Below, one piece after another: positions 26,258 to 34,585 of a stretch of DNA of 41,493 bases. Every line of letters starts with the position of its first letter. The first letter of the stretch is position 1. A model generated the notes under the pieces. It had not been told where the DNA came from, ran no database searches, and saw only the letters and a program-made list of their open reading frames with translations. Source of the stretch: an uncultured Eubacteriales bacterium (GTDB lineage Bacteria; Bacillota; Clostridia; Oscillospirales; CAG-272). Location: positions 1 to 41,493 of the forward strand of contig CATWNM010000017.1 in the NCBI GenBank assembly GCA_958352145.1, written 5' to 3'. Made by a program: the position numbers and the translations under genes.

Positions 26258-27294
26258 TACCGAATATCCTCCATAGAAAGACCGCGCACATAATCGGTTT
26301 CCCGCACGGACAGCGCGGCGGCGCGCGCTTCGATCAGCCTGTAAAACCGAGAACTCTGATACTGCGCACAAAGCTCCTCAAAATGCGCGTCGATATAGCT
26401 GTCCTCCTTCGGCAGACGCAGGATGATATGAAACCCGACGCCGCTTTCCACAACGCCGCTCACTTCACCGTCTTTCAAGGCAAAGGCTGCCGCTTCAAAT
26501 TCGTCGATCATTTCCATATAGGTAAAATAGTACCCGTCCGCAGGCATGGAATAATCCTCCGAATACCGGCCGGTCAGCACGTCCCACGATTCGCCGCTCT
26601 GATAGGCGGCAAGCGCCTCTTCGGCGATCTTTCGATTATTTTCCACATCCTCGCCAGGGTCGTTCTCAATGAAAATCTGCTTGGCGCGCACAAATTCATC
26701 CCCGCGGAGAATCTCGAGCAGTGCGGCGCTGTCGCTTTCGATCACACCCTCCGGCTGCGTCATCCGCTCGTAAAGCTTGTCCTCCAGCGCGTCGATCCGC
26801 ATCAAAAAATCAAACACGTTCTCAGTCATATAATTCTGCGCAAGCTCGCCGGCAAAATCAAGGCCGTTTTCCTTAAAATACGCTTTCGTCGCGTCCACAT
26901 AGTCCGCCGCCGCCTGCCGGACATCCGCGTCGTTTGGCGTAATGCCGTAATCGTCGGCGAGCGCAACAGAACCATACAGGCCCCGCACCGCGGCAATCAC
27001 CCGTTCCCGCACAGCGCCGTCCAGCGCGGCGGCGTCCTCCGGATAATCCCCCTCGAGCGCGTCGCGGTAGTTAAGATAGAAATAGCGGTATAAATCGTAA
27101 GCCGCTTCATACTTTCCTACATACAGCGCTGTCCACCCATATTGTTCCAGATACTGTTCCTCTTTGCGTTTTTCCACAAAACGGACGATCAAAAATACCA
27201 ATAAAGCTGCAAGCAGAACAAGTCCCGCAGCGGCGGTCAGCTTTCTGATTCTCTTTCTTTTCAGTTCCTTTGGCGCAAGCAGTTCCCGATTCAT
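26257..27294 (-). CDS. Membrane-anchored peptidyl-prolyl isomerase/foldase (SurA/PrsA-like)
   Basis: This 345-residue protein starts at ATG 27294, with GGAG 6 nt upstream and the promoter at 27341-27369. A Lys/Arg-rich N-terminus and one membrane helix (about 18-38), without a lipobox, make it a signal-anchored extracellular protein. Residues 45-195 resemble the SurA N-terminal chaperone region. Residues about 195-305 fit a parvulin PpiC domain: FVRAKQIFIEN, WDVLTGRYSEDYSMPADGYY and FALKDGEVSGVVESGVGFHI. By family it helps exported proteins fold. It is the first gene of a three-gene unit with 1-4 nt overlaps and is divergent from zur. Confidence 0.8.
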   Translation of the reverse strand: MNRELLAPKELKRKRIRKLTAAAGLVLLAALLVFLIVRFVEKRKEEQYLEQYGWTALYVGKYEAAYDLYRYFYLNYRDALEGDYPEDAAALDGAVRERVIAAVRGLYGSVALADDYGITPNDADVRQAAADYVDATKAYFKENGLDFAGELAQNYMTENVFDFLMRIDALEDKLYERMTQPEGVIESDSAALLEILRGDEFVRAKQIFIENDPGEDVENNRKIAEEALAAYQSGESWDVLTGRYSEDYSMPADGYYFTYMEMIDEFEAAAFALKDGEVSGVVESGVGFHIILRLPKEDSYIDAHFEELCAQYQSSRFYRLIEARAAALSVRETDYVRGLSMEDIR

Positions 27295-27340
27295 CCCCGT
27301 CTCCGTTTCTCCAGCCGCGTCCGGCAGCCAGTCTATACCT

Positions 27341-27369
27341 ATAATACTATACAATCCCACGGATAGCAA
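27341..27369 (-). promoter_or_regulatory. Promoter of the foldase operon
   Basis: -35 TTGCTA (27369-27364), a 17-nt spacer and -10 TATTAT (27346-27341), 47 bp before the start codon. It runs back-to-back with the zur promoter. Confidence 0.65.
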
Positions 27370-27388
27370 GAAAATTTTCGCAATTTTC

Positions 27389-27417
27389 TTGACTTGGGAC
27401 AAGTACGGCGATATAAT
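27389..27417 (+). promoter_or_regulatory. zur-znu promoter
   Basis: -35 TTGACT (27389-27394), a 17-nt spacer and -10 TATAAT (27412-27417). The predicted transcription start is near 27424, inside the palindrome that follows. Confidence 0.85.
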
Positions 27418-27422
27418 AAATA

Positions 27423-27443
27423 TGATTTTGAATTTCAAATTCA
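27423..27443 (+). promoter_or_regulatory. Probable Zur operator (Fur-family palindrome)
   Basis: A 21-bp dyad with TGA-n-TTTGAA, a central T and TTCAAA-n-TCA is symmetric except at positions 4 and 18 and the centre. It covers the predicted transcription start and ends 15 bp before the zur start codon, where a bound repressor would block zur-znuACB. Fur-family proteins bind AT-rich palindromes of this length. Confidence 0.78.
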
Positions 27444-27458
27444 TTTTATGGAGGCACG

Positions 27459-27872
27459 ATGAAACAGCATTACAATACCAAGCAGAAAAACGCTGTCCTC
27501 GCCTGCCTTGCGGAGCAGACCAGCCGCAGCCTGACGGTGGACGGCGTGCTCTCAGCGCTCGCGGCACGCGGCGAACGAATCGGCCGCAGCACGGTCTACC
27601 GGAGGCTGGAGGAACTCTGCCGGGAAGGTCATGTGCGCCGCTTCGCGCCCGAAGAGGGGCGCAGCGTGACCTATCGTTTTATCGGCGAGGGCTGCGGGGA
27701 GGCGCATCATTTTCATCTGATCTGCGGCGCATGCGGCATCGTCTACCATACGCAGTGCCCGGAAATGGAGGCGCTGTTCCGGCATGTGGCCGACGCGCAC
27801 GGCTTTACGGTAGACACGCAGAAAACGGTTTTGTACGGCATTTGCGAAAAGTGCCATGGAGGAAAAAAATGA
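27459..27872 (+). CDS. zur: Fur-family regulator, probably zinc-responsive Zur
   Basis: This 137-residue protein starts at ATG 27459, with GGAGG 5 nt upstream. Residues 1-80 are the winged-helix domain (RIGRSTVYRRLEELCREGHV is the recognition region). Residues 80-137 are the metal-binding dimerisation domain with EAHHFHLICGACG and a second CxxC near the end (CEKCH), which hold structural zinc. A zinc role is inferred from the overlapping znuACB genes (ATGA overlap with znuA); Fur or PerR is less likely on context. It probably represses its own operon through the palindrome at 27423-27443 when zinc is ample. Confidence 0.9.
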   Translation: MKQHYNTKQKNAVLACLAEQTSRSLTVDGVLSALAARGERIGRSTVYRRLEELCREGHVRRFAPEEGRSVTYRFIGEGCGEAHHFHLICGACGIVYHTQCPEMEALFRHVADAHGFTVDTQKTVLYGICEKCHGGKK

Positions 27873-28840
27873 TGGCTTTACCAATGAAAAAAATGTTCTG
27901 CGCGCTCCTTGCCGCGCTGATCCTTTGCGGTGCGCTCGGCGGCTGTACGCAGCCGTCCGAGCCGGACGGCGGGCTGCAAATCGTCGCCACGCTTTTTCCG
28001 CAATACGACTTTGCAAGGACGCTCGCCGGTGGCCGCGCCAACGTCTCTTTGCTGCTTTCCCCCGGTGCGGACGCACATTCTTTCGATCCATCCCCCAAAG
28101 ACATCCTCACCGTCACAGGCGCGGATCTCTTTATTTACACCGGAGACAATATGGAGCTTTGGGCGCGCCGCCTGCTGGAAAGCGAGGATGTGGCGCGCGC
28201 GGTGGAGTCGGGCAGTCTAACGGTGCTCGACCTGTCCGCGGCGCTCGGCCTTGACGAAGAAACGCACGCGCACGACCCTGCAAAAGAAGAAGCGCACACA
28301 CACGAAGAGGAATCGGATCCGCATATCTGGACGTCTTTCCGAAACGCCGAAAATATGTGCCGTGCCATTGCGGAAACGCTCTGCGCCCTGGATGCGGCCG
28401 GAGAAGCGGTTTACCGTGAAAACCTCGCTGCTTATACGGCGCAGCTGCATACGCTGGACGTAAAGATGCAGGAGATGGTCGATTCGGCCGCGGCCGGTAC
28501 CGTCTATTTCGGCGGGTCTTTCGCCTTTGCCTGCCTGTTTGACGACTACGGGCTTATGCACCGCTCGGTATATGAAGGATGCGCGGCGCATACCGAACCG
28601 TCCGCCGCCGCGCTCGACAGCCTCATCGCGGATATGCGCGCCGCTGGCGCACGGTACGTGCTGTACGACAGCGCTTCCGAAGAAAAAACCGCACGGGCCG
28701 TGGCCGCCGAAACCGGCGCCGAGGCGCTGCACATCCATGCGATCCACAACATCACCAAAGCGGAACTGGACGCCGGTGAAACCTATTTGTCCCTTTCCGA
28801 AAAGAATCTCGAAGTGCTCAGAAAGGCGCTGGACGCATGA
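27869..28840 (+). CDS. znuA: Zinc-binding lipoprotein of the Znu ABC transporter
   Basis: This 323-residue protein starts at ATG 27869, which overlaps the zur stop, with GGAGG 6 nt upstream. The lipoprotein signal ends at Cys26 (LGGCTQ). The body is a cluster A-I metal-binding protein: GADAHSFDPSPKDI carries the first His ligand, a His/Glu-rich loop follows (THAHDPAKEEAHTHEEE), then DPHIW and later conserved acidic/His sites. His-rich loops mark zinc rather than manganese binders. It delivers Zn to ZnuB/ZnuC and is coupled to znuC by a 4-nt overlap. Confidence 0.93.
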   Translation: MMALPMKKMFCALLAALILCGALGGCTQPSEPDGGLQIVATLFPQYDFARTLAGGRANVSLLLSPGADAHSFDPSPKDILTVTGADLFIYTGDNMELWARRLLESEDVARAVESGSLTVLDLSAALGLDEETHAHDPAKEEAHTHEEESDPHIWTSFRNAENMCRAIAETLCALDAAGEAVYRENLAAYTAQLHTLDVKMQEMVDSAAAGTVYFGGSFAFACLFDDYGLMHRSVYEGCAAHTEPSAAALDSLIADMRAAGARYVLYDSASEEKTARAVAAETGAEALHIHAIHNITKAELDAGETYLSLSEKNLEVLRKALDA

Positions 28841-29550
28841 ACGAAATCATCACCTGTACGGACGTAACCGTACACAACGAAAAAACGCTCGCGCTCGAAA
28901 ACGTGAGTTTTTCAGTATACGCAGGCGAATTTTTATCCATCGTCGGAGAAAACGGCGCGGGCAAATCCACGCTGGTCAAAACCATTCTCGGCATCCAAAA
29001 GCCGGACGGCGGCAAAATCGAAACCGCGCCGGGCGTGACCGGCAAGATCGGGTATTTGCCGCAGCAATCCAGCGCGCAGCGCCATTTCCCCGCAAGCGTC
29101 CGGGAGGTGGTCCTCTCGGGCTGCATCGGTTCGACCGGAATTTTCCCGTTTTATACCCGCGCGCACAAAGCGCGCGCGGCAGAAAATATGCGTCTGCTCG
29201 GAATCGGCGCGCTTGCCTCCAAGAACTACCGCGCCCTATCGGGCGGCCAGCAGCAACGCGTGCTGCTGGCACGGGCACTCTGCGCGGCCGAGCGCGTGCT
29301 GCTCCTCGACGAGCCGGCGGCGGGACTTGATCCGGTCGTCACGGCCGAACTCTATGCGACGATCGTGCACCTATGCCGCGAACACGGCATGACAGTCATC
29401 ATGGTCTCGCACGACATTGCGGCCGCCATGCGCTTTTCCGACCGGATTCTGCATCTGGCAACCTCACTGCGCTTTCTCGGAACGGCGGCGGCCTATGCAA
29501 AGACGCCGCTCTGCGCGGCCATGACGGCAGGAGGAGAAAATCATGCCTGA
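28837..29550 (+). CDS. znuC: Zinc ABC transporter ATPase
   Basis: This 237-residue ATPase starts at ATG 28837, overlapping znuA by 4 nt. It shows Walker A (GENGAGKST), Q-loop (YLPQQSSAQRHFP), signature (LSGGQQQRVLLARAL), Walker B (VLLLDEPAAGLDP) and the switch His (VSHDIA). It powers zinc import with ZnuB and overlaps znuB by 8 nt. Confidence 0.95.
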   Translation: MNEIITCTDVTVHNEKTLALENVSFSVYAGEFLSIVGENGAGKSTLVKTILGIQKPDGGKIETAPGVTGKIGYLPQQSSAQRHFPASVREVVLSGCIGSTGIFPFYTRAHKARAAENMRLLGIGALASKNYRALSGGQQQRVLLARALCAAERVLLLDEPAAGLDPVVTAELYATIVHLCREHGMTVIMVSHDIAAAMRFSDRILHLATSLRFLGTAAAYAKTPLCAAMTAGGENHA

Positions 29551-30358
29551 ACAAATTGCAAGACTTTTTTCTCACACCTTCATGCAGTATGCGCTGATCG
29601 TTGGCGTACTGGTTTCGCTGTGCGCAGCGCTGCTCGGCGTTCTGCTCGTGCTTCGGCGTTACGCCATGATCGGCGACGGACTCTCGCACGTCGGATTCGG
29701 CGCGCTGTCGGTCGCCTATGCGCTTGGCACTGCACCGATGGCGGTAGCCGTCCCCGTCGTGATCCTGACCGCATTCGCGCTGCTCGGCCTGTCCGAGAGC
29801 GAAAAAATCCGGGGAGACAGCGCGATTGCGGTGCTCTCCTCCGCCGCGCTGGCAGTCGGCGTGGTCGCTTCCGCCCTATCGGGCGGCACGGCCAGCGATC
29901 TGAACGGCTACCTGTTCGGCAGCATTCTCTCGCTCACCCGCTCGGACGTTTTTCTTTCTGCCGCTTTGTCCTTGATCGTGATTTTGCTGTTTGTCCTGTT
30001 CAAAAACCGCATTTTCGCCGTGACCTTCGACACGAATTTTGCCAAAAGCGCGGGCGTACACGTCCGCCTATACAACACGCTTCTGGCCCTGCTGATCGCC
30101 ATTACCGTAGTCGTGGGTATGCGGATTGCGGGCACGATGCTGATCTCCAGTCTGATTATCTTCCCCGCGCTTTCAGCCATGCAGCTTGCGCGCAGTTTCC
30201 GGGGCGTGATTCTGCTCTCGGCGGTCATCTCCGTATTTTCTTTTAGCACAGGGCTTCTGCTCTCGCTTTCACTGCCCGCCGGCGCAATGATCGTGCTGGT
30301 CAATCTCGGCGTGCTGATCGTATGTTCGGCGGTCGGGCGTCTTTGCCGCCGGGCATAA
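29543..30358 (+). CDS. znuB: Zinc ABC transporter permease
   Basis: This 271-residue ABC-3 family permease has about eight membrane helices. ATG 29543 lies inside the znuC end and is preceded by GGAGGAGA. Family-typical segments include RRYAMIGDGLSHVGFGALSV near the N-terminus, the coupling-helix region, and the late GTMLISSLIIFPALSAMQLA. It forms the membrane channel for zinc and closes the zur operon; I see no strong terminator in the 130 bp after it. Confidence 0.95.
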   Translation: MPEQIARLFSHTFMQYALIVGVLVSLCAALLGVLLVLRRYAMIGDGLSHVGFGALSVAYALGTAPMAVAVPVVILTAFALLGLSESEKIRGDSAIAVLSSAALAVGVVASALSGGTASDLNGYLFGSILSLTRSDVFLSAALSLIVILLFVLFKNRIFAVTFDTNFAKSAGVHVRLYNTLLALLIAITVVVGMRIAGTMLISSLIIFPALSAMQLARSFRGVILLSAVISVFSFSTGLLLSLSLPAGAMIVLVNLGVLIVCSAVGRLCRRA

Positions 30359-30491
30359 ACTGGCTATGGCGGAGATCGGCGGCCGATACAGACAAAAATT
30401 CTTCGATTTTTAAAAATTTGGGTTTTCATGGATAGCGCGCCGAAAAAATGGCAAATATACTATGGAAACCGCAATACAGGAGGATTTTTAC

Positions 30492-31088
30492 ATGGCAGTC
30501 GAATTCAAGGACAGCGTAACCAAGCAAAATCTGATGCGCGCGTTCGCGGGCGAAAGCCAGGCACGAAACCGCTACACTTTTGCCGCTTCGCAGGCCAAAA
30601 GCCAAAAACTACATGTGGTAGAGGCCATTTTTAAATTTACCGCCAATCAGGAAAAGGAACACGCAGAGATTTTCTACAATCATCTGAAAGAATTTGCCGG
30701 AGAAACCATCCAGATCGACGGCGGATATCCGGTCGATATTTCGCAGTCGGTCGTCCAGTTGCTCCGATATGCGCAGCACAACGAATACGAGGAACACGAC
30801 GACGTATACCGCGCGTTCGGCGACAAAGCAAAAGAAGAAGGCTTTGCAAAAATCGCCGCTTCGTTCCACAACATTGCCGAGATTGAAAAAACGCACGGCG
30901 ACCGATTCGGCCGTTTTGCGGATCTGCTGGAACAAAACAAACTGTTTCTTTCCGACGTAGAATGCGGATGGATGTGCCTCAACTGCGGCTATATAACCAA
31001 CACAAAAGGCGCGCCGGAGATCTGCCCGGTATGCAGTCACGATCAGGGATTTTTTATCCGTCTGGAAATGGCGCCGTACTGCGGCTGA
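30492..31088 (+). CDS. rbr: Rubrerythrin
   Basis: This 198-residue protein starts at ATG 30492, with GGAGG 8 nt upstream. Residues 1-150 are the four-helix di-iron domain with the expected Glu and His ligands (AGESQARNRY; ANQEKEHAEIFY; NEYEEHDDVY; IAEIEKTHGDRF). Residues 157-198 are a rubredoxin-like domain with CLNCGY and CPVC. By family it reduces hydrogen peroxide to water with electrons from rubredoxin or NADH oxidoreductases, protecting a strict anaerobe. It is a single-gene unit with a strong terminator. Confidence 0.97.
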   Translation: MAVEFKDSVTKQNLMRAFAGESQARNRYTFAASQAKSQKLHVVEAIFKFTANQEKEHAEIFYNHLKEFAGETIQIDGGYPVDISQSVVQLLRYAQHNEYEEHDDVYRAFGDKAKEEGFAKIAASFHNIAEIEKTHGDRFGRFADLLEQNKLFLSDVECGWMCLNCGYITNTKGAPEICPVCSHDQGFFIRLEMAPYCG

Positions 31089-31110
31089 AGCTTCCGGGCA
31101 CCGCAAAGGA

Positions 31111-31151
31111 AAACGCCGGGGAAAGCATAAATTGCTTTCCCCGGCGTTTTT
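31111..31151 (+). terminator. Terminator of the rubrerythrin gene
   Basis: A 17-bp perfect stem (31111-31127 with 31133-31149) with loop TAAAT and a T-run, 22 bp after the stop codon. Confidence 0.93.
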
Positions 31152-31180
31152 GCCTTTCCGCAAAGCCGGACGCGCCGGTG

Positions 31181-31262
31181 CCTTTGACGCGACGCTCGAT
31201 GTTCCGTATAAGAACAGCTTCAGCGAAAAATTTACGGAATGCCGAGGATGGCGTCCCCACAA
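31181..31262. repeat. Degenerate copy of the palindromic repeat
   Basis: The segment retains GACGCTCGATGTTCCGTATA and, at the other end, TTACGGAATGCCGAGGATGG with GCGTCCCCAC. These match the hairpin arms of the family at 19 kb with many substitutions. It fills most of the gap between rubrerythrin and the next gene. Confidence 0.6.
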
Positions 31263-31376
31263 AAATGAAAAATTATTTTAGATTAACATTACAGAAACAT
31301 TTTTGAAAAATTCTGCAAACAATCGCGCGGTAGAATACAAGCACAAAAACAAAAAAACGTTTGTGAGGTTTTTAAA

Positions 31377-31745
31377 ATGACAAAGAAAAACTTTTTTACC
31401 CTGGCGCTTGGCGTAATCGGCGGTATCCTGTTTGGAATCGGTATGTGCATGTGTCTTCTCCCCGAATGGAACGCGTTTGTCCCCGGCGCCGCCGTCGCCG
31501 CCGCCGGCGCGGTTGAACTGCTGGCATTGCTGATCGTGCGCAGAATCACGGACGGCAGAAAAATAGGCAAACCGAATTGGAAACGCATCGGGAAAATCGC
31601 CTTTGGCATTTTCGGCGCGCTGGTCCTTGGACTTGGCATGTGTATGATTATGGTATGGGATCTGCTGCTTGCGGGCATTGCGGTAGGGATCGCAGGGATT
31701 CTGCTTTTGCTCTGCCTGATTCCCATGTGCGCCGGATTAAAATAA
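31377..31745 (+). CDS. Small membrane protein with duplicated Gly-x-Gly-Met-Cys hairpin
   Basis: I do not recognise a named family. The 122-residue protein starts at ATG 31377, with GTGAGG 8 nt upstream. Four membrane segments form two similar halves: GGILFGIGMCMCLLPEW, then a Gly/Ala helix, and after a basic loop (RRITDGRKIGKPNWKRIGK) GALVLGLGMCMIMVWD, then a second Gly-rich helix. The same motif occurs once in the small protein at 34586-34957, which lies on the other side of the two-component genes. A role with that system, for instance in the envelope, is inference only. Confidence 0.7.
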   Translation: MTKKNFFTLALGVIGGILFGIGMCMCLLPEWNAFVPGAAVAAAGAVELLALLIVRRITDGRKIGKPNWKRIGKIAFGIFGALVLGLGMCMIMVWDLLLAGIAVGIAGILLLLCLIPMCAGLK

Positions 31746-31880
31746 TGCGTAAAAAACGGCAAAACGGCTGAATTTAAAATTCGGAAAGCAAACAGGCGGC
31801 CTGACCAGAAAGTTTCGAGGCAATACCCGCCCCTATTTTTAACAAATACGCAGAACGCAAACAAAACTTTAACATTTCTG

Positions 31881-31889
31881 TGTTATAAT
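31881..31889 (+). promoter_or_regulatory. Extended -10 promoter of the two-component operon
   Basis: TGTTATAAT is an extended -10 (TG-n-TATAAT) 31 bp before the response-regulator start. No good -35 is seen at the normal distance, as is usual for this promoter type. Confidence 0.65.
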
Positions 31890-31919
31890 ACTACCGTAAA
31901 TTGCTGCGGAGGTTTGTCT

Positions 31920-32591
31920 ATGTTCAAGATTTTAGTGGTGGAGGATGACAGAGAACTAAACCGGTCGGTCTGCGCTTTCTTAAATGCCAGCGGGTATGAA
32001 ACCGTCGGCTGCCTGGATGCAGACGCTGCCTATGACGCAATGTATGAAACCATATTTGACCTCATTATTTCCGATATTATGATGCCCAAGACCGACGGCT
32101 TTGAATTTGCCAAAACGGTGCGCACACTCAGCGAGGATATTCCTATTTTATTCATGACGGCAAGAGATGATTTTGCCGCCAAGCAGCGGGGATACCGCGC
32201 GGGCATCGACGATTACATGGTAAAGCCCATCGATTTGGACGAGCTTCTCCTTCGCATCGGCGCTTTGCTCCGCCGGGCCAAAATCGCAGCCAGCCGCACG
32301 CTGACCGTCGGCAGCTTTACCATGAATATGGACGAGCGCACGGCCTATCTGAACGGTGAAGAAATACCGCTCACCGCAAGAGAATTCAGCCTTTTATACA
32401 AATTGCTCTCCTATCCGAAAAAAACCTTTACAAGGACGCAGCTGATGGACGAATTTTGGGACGCGCAGACCACCTCCGGCACAAGAACGGTGGATGTGTA
32501 TATGACGAAGCTGCGCAGCAAGCTTTCCGCATGCGAGGATTTTGAAATCGCAACCGTCCACGGCCTTGGCTATAAGGCGGTGATCAAATGA
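31920..32591 (+). CDS. Response regulator, OmpR/PhoB family
   Basis: This 223-residue protein starts at ATG 31920, with GGAGG 7 nt upstream. The receiver domain (1-115) has the acidic pair Glu8/Asp9, phospho-acceptor Asp52 (LIISDIMMPKTDGFEF), the switch Thr (LFMTARDD) and the conserved Lys (DDYMVKPID). Residues about 127-223 are a winged-helix DNA-binding domain (LTAREFSLLYKLLSYP ... TRTVDVYMTKLRSKL ... VHGLGYK). It is coupled to the histidine kinase by an ATGA overlap. Its likely targets are the neighbouring membrane-protein genes. Confidence 0.95.
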   Translation: MFKILVVEDDRELNRSVCAFLNASGYETVGCLDADAAYDAMYETIFDLIISDIMMPKTDGFEFAKTVRTLSEDIPILFMTARDDFAAKQRGYRAGIDDYMVKPIDLDELLLRIGALLRRAKIAASRTLTVGSFTMNMDERTAYLNGEEIPLTAREFSLLYKLLSYPKKTFTRTQLMDEFWDAQTTSGTRTVDVYMTKLRSKLSACEDFEIATVHGLGYKAVIK

Positions 32592-33649
32592 AAAAAAAGG
32601 AATTCTTCGCTGAAATACGTCTTGTGCTGCGCACCTATTTTATCTTCTTTATCCTATGCGCTTTTGTAGTCACGGCATCCTTTCTGATGTTTTTCCACGC
32701 CATTCAACTGCCGGAAGAACAAATTCGCGCCGCCGCCCCGATGACCTTAATCACCGTCTTGACGATTACGGCGATATTTGTCACGATAGACACCGTCCGC
32801 CGCAAGATCACAGTCGGCCGGCCGGTAAAAAAAATCAAGCATGCGCTCAGACAAATTACCAACGGCGATTTCTCCGTAAGGCTTCCTACGCAGGGAAGCA
32901 GTTCAATTTTTGCAGAAATTATGGAAAGCATCAACACCATGACTGCTGAGCTTTCGGGCGTAGAAACCCTGCGTACGGATTTCATCGCCAATGTTTCTCA
33001 CGAAATGAAAACACCCCTCGCCGTTATCGCTAACTATGGCGCGCTGCTGCAGGACAAAAACCTGCCCGAAGAAAAGCGGATCGAATACGCCAAAACCGTC
33101 GCCAATACCGCGAAACGGCTGGCAGATCTGATGACCAATATATTGAAACTCAACCGCTTGGAAAATCAACAGATTTACCCGCAGGCAAAGGCATACGACG
33201 TCAGCGAACAGCTTTGCGAATGCCTGCTGCAGTTTGAACCGGTTTGGGAAGAAAAAGGCATAGAGATCGATACCGCCATACCCGAAAATGTGATTGTGTA
33301 TGCCGACGCCGATCTGCTCTCCATCGTATGGAGCAATCTCTTTTCCAATGCGTTCAAGTTTACGGAGAGCGGCGGAAAAGTGCGCGTATCGCTTTCGGCA
33401 GATGCGCAATTTGCCGCGGTAAGCGTTGCCGACACGGGCTGCGGTATGACTAGCGACGTGGGCGCGCATATTTTCGAAAAGTTTTACCAGGGCGACCCTT
33501 CCCACGCCGCGCAGGGAAACGGTTTGGGACTTGCCCTTGTCAAGCGTATCATGGATATCACCGGCGGAACCATTTCGGTAAACAGTTCCGCCGGGATTGG
33601 CAGTACCTTTACGGTGCGCATACGGAGGAAACCGGATGACGCGCTTTAA
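32588..33649 (+). CDS. Sensor histidine kinase
   Basis: This 353-residue kinase starts at ATG 32588, overlapping the regulator stop. Two membrane helices (about 16-36 and 52-68) are joined by only 15 residues, so there is no real extracellular sensor domain; this is the pattern of intramembrane-sensing kinases. A HAMP segment (about 70-122) precedes the phospho-acceptor His138 (VSHEMKTPL). The ATPase domain has the N box (SNLFSNAFKFTE), G1 (DTGCGM) and G2 (GNGLGLALVKRI). The short loop suggests that it senses a membrane signal or a partner protein, perhaps the adjacent multi-TM protein. Confidence 0.93.
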   Translation: MKKKEFFAEIRLVLRTYFIFFILCAFVVTASFLMFFHAIQLPEEQIRAAAPMTLITVLTITAIFVTIDTVRRKITVGRPVKKIKHALRQITNGDFSVRLPTQGSSSIFAEIMESINTMTAELSGVETLRTDFIANVSHEMKTPLAVIANYGALLQDKNLPEEKRIEYAKTVANTAKRLADLMTNILKLNRLENQQIYPQAKAYDVSEQLCECLLQFEPVWEEKGIEIDTAIPENVIVYADADLLSIVWSNLFSNAFKFTESGGKVRVSLSADAQFAAVSVADTGCGMTSDVGAHIFEKFYQGDPSHAAQGNGLGLALVKRIMDITGGTISVNSSAGIGSTFTVRIRRKPDDAL

Positions 33650-34553
33650 GAAGATCCTGCGAAGAGCCCTTTATCCGCATACCGCCGTTTTTCTGCCGGT
33701 TGCCGCGCTTGCCGCCTTTAGCCTGGCCTACGTTTTCGCACACGGTTTGGATGCGCATCCGGTTTCCTACGCCGTGTACATGCTCTCATTCTACGCCTTA
33801 TGCGTCGTGTGCGCCAATGCCGTCCGGCTGGCGAAAAATATAAAAAAATACCTGCATCAAAACGCCTATACGGAAAGATATCTTTCCGATGCGGAACTTC
33901 GTGCAAGAATTTCGCTTTATGCCGGTACGCTGATCAATATCGGATATGCGATATTCAAATTGGCTGCCGGGATACGCTATTCTTCCTTGTGGTTTGGCGC
34001 CGCCGCCGTGTATTATATGATACTGTCGCTCATTCGTTTTTTGCTGATCAGAGCCGACCGCCTATGTGTAAAACCGGCAGAGAATCGCTACCGCCGCGGA
34101 TGGAAAAGCTACCGTTTATGCGGCGTGCTGCTTCTGCTGCTCAATATCGCAATATCGGGCATGGCTTTTCAGATGATATGGCAAAATAAAGGATACGCCT
34201 ATCCGGGCTTTATCATATATGCTTCGGCCGCCTATACATTTTACCGTCTGACTATCGCTCTTGCAAAAATATTTTCCGGAAAAATTGCAAATCCCATATT
34301 GCTGTCGGCCAAAGCGCTGGATTTGTCTATGGCGCTTATGGCCATGTTTTCCCTGCAAACAGCGATGTTTGCCTCTTTCGGCCAGGATATGACAGCCGAG
34401 TCGCGCAGATGGATGAACGCGCTCACCGGAGGCGCAGTTTGCTTTGCCGTGCTTTGCATCGCCTTGTTTATGCTCATAAAATCCACGAAAAAACTGCGGG
34501 CGAACAAAACAGAAATATCGCTTGATCCGCGCGCCGGTTCACGGAGCGTATAA
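33636..34553 (+). CDS. Multi-TM protein of unknown function, coupled to the kinase
   Basis: This 305-residue protein starts at ATG 33636, inside the last 14 nt of the kinase gene, with GGAGG 7 nt upstream. About eight hydrophobic helices are visible (for example TAVFLPVAALAAFSLAYVFA, then SYAVYMLSFYALCVVCANAV, and near the end GGAVCFAVLCIALFMLI). Between helices 2 and 3 is a basic stretch (KNIKKYLHQNAYTERYLSD). No transport or enzyme motif was recognised. Its overlap with the kinase gene means that the two are made together, so it may sense for, or be the output of, the short-loop kinase. Confidence 0.75.
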   Translation: MTRFKKILRRALYPHTAVFLPVAALAAFSLAYVFAHGLDAHPVSYAVYMLSFYALCVVCANAVRLAKNIKKYLHQNAYTERYLSDAELRARISLYAGTLINIGYAIFKLAAGIRYSSLWFGAAAVYYMILSLIRFLLIRADRLCVKPAENRYRRGWKSYRLCGVLLLLLNIAISGMAFQMIWQNKGYAYPGFIIYASAAYTFYRLTIALAKIFSGKIANPILLSAKALDLSMALMAMFSLQTAMFASFGQDMTAESRRWMNALTGGAVCFAVLCIALFMLIKSTKKLRANKTEISLDPRAGSRSV

Positions 34554-34585
34554 CAAGCGCAAAAATGGATACGAGGTATTTACAA

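Noticed and set aside
27164..27868. N-terminal extension of the znuA frame upstream of 27869
   Set aside because: The extension overlaps zur and the promoters. The lipoprotein signal and a GGAGG site place the start at 27869.
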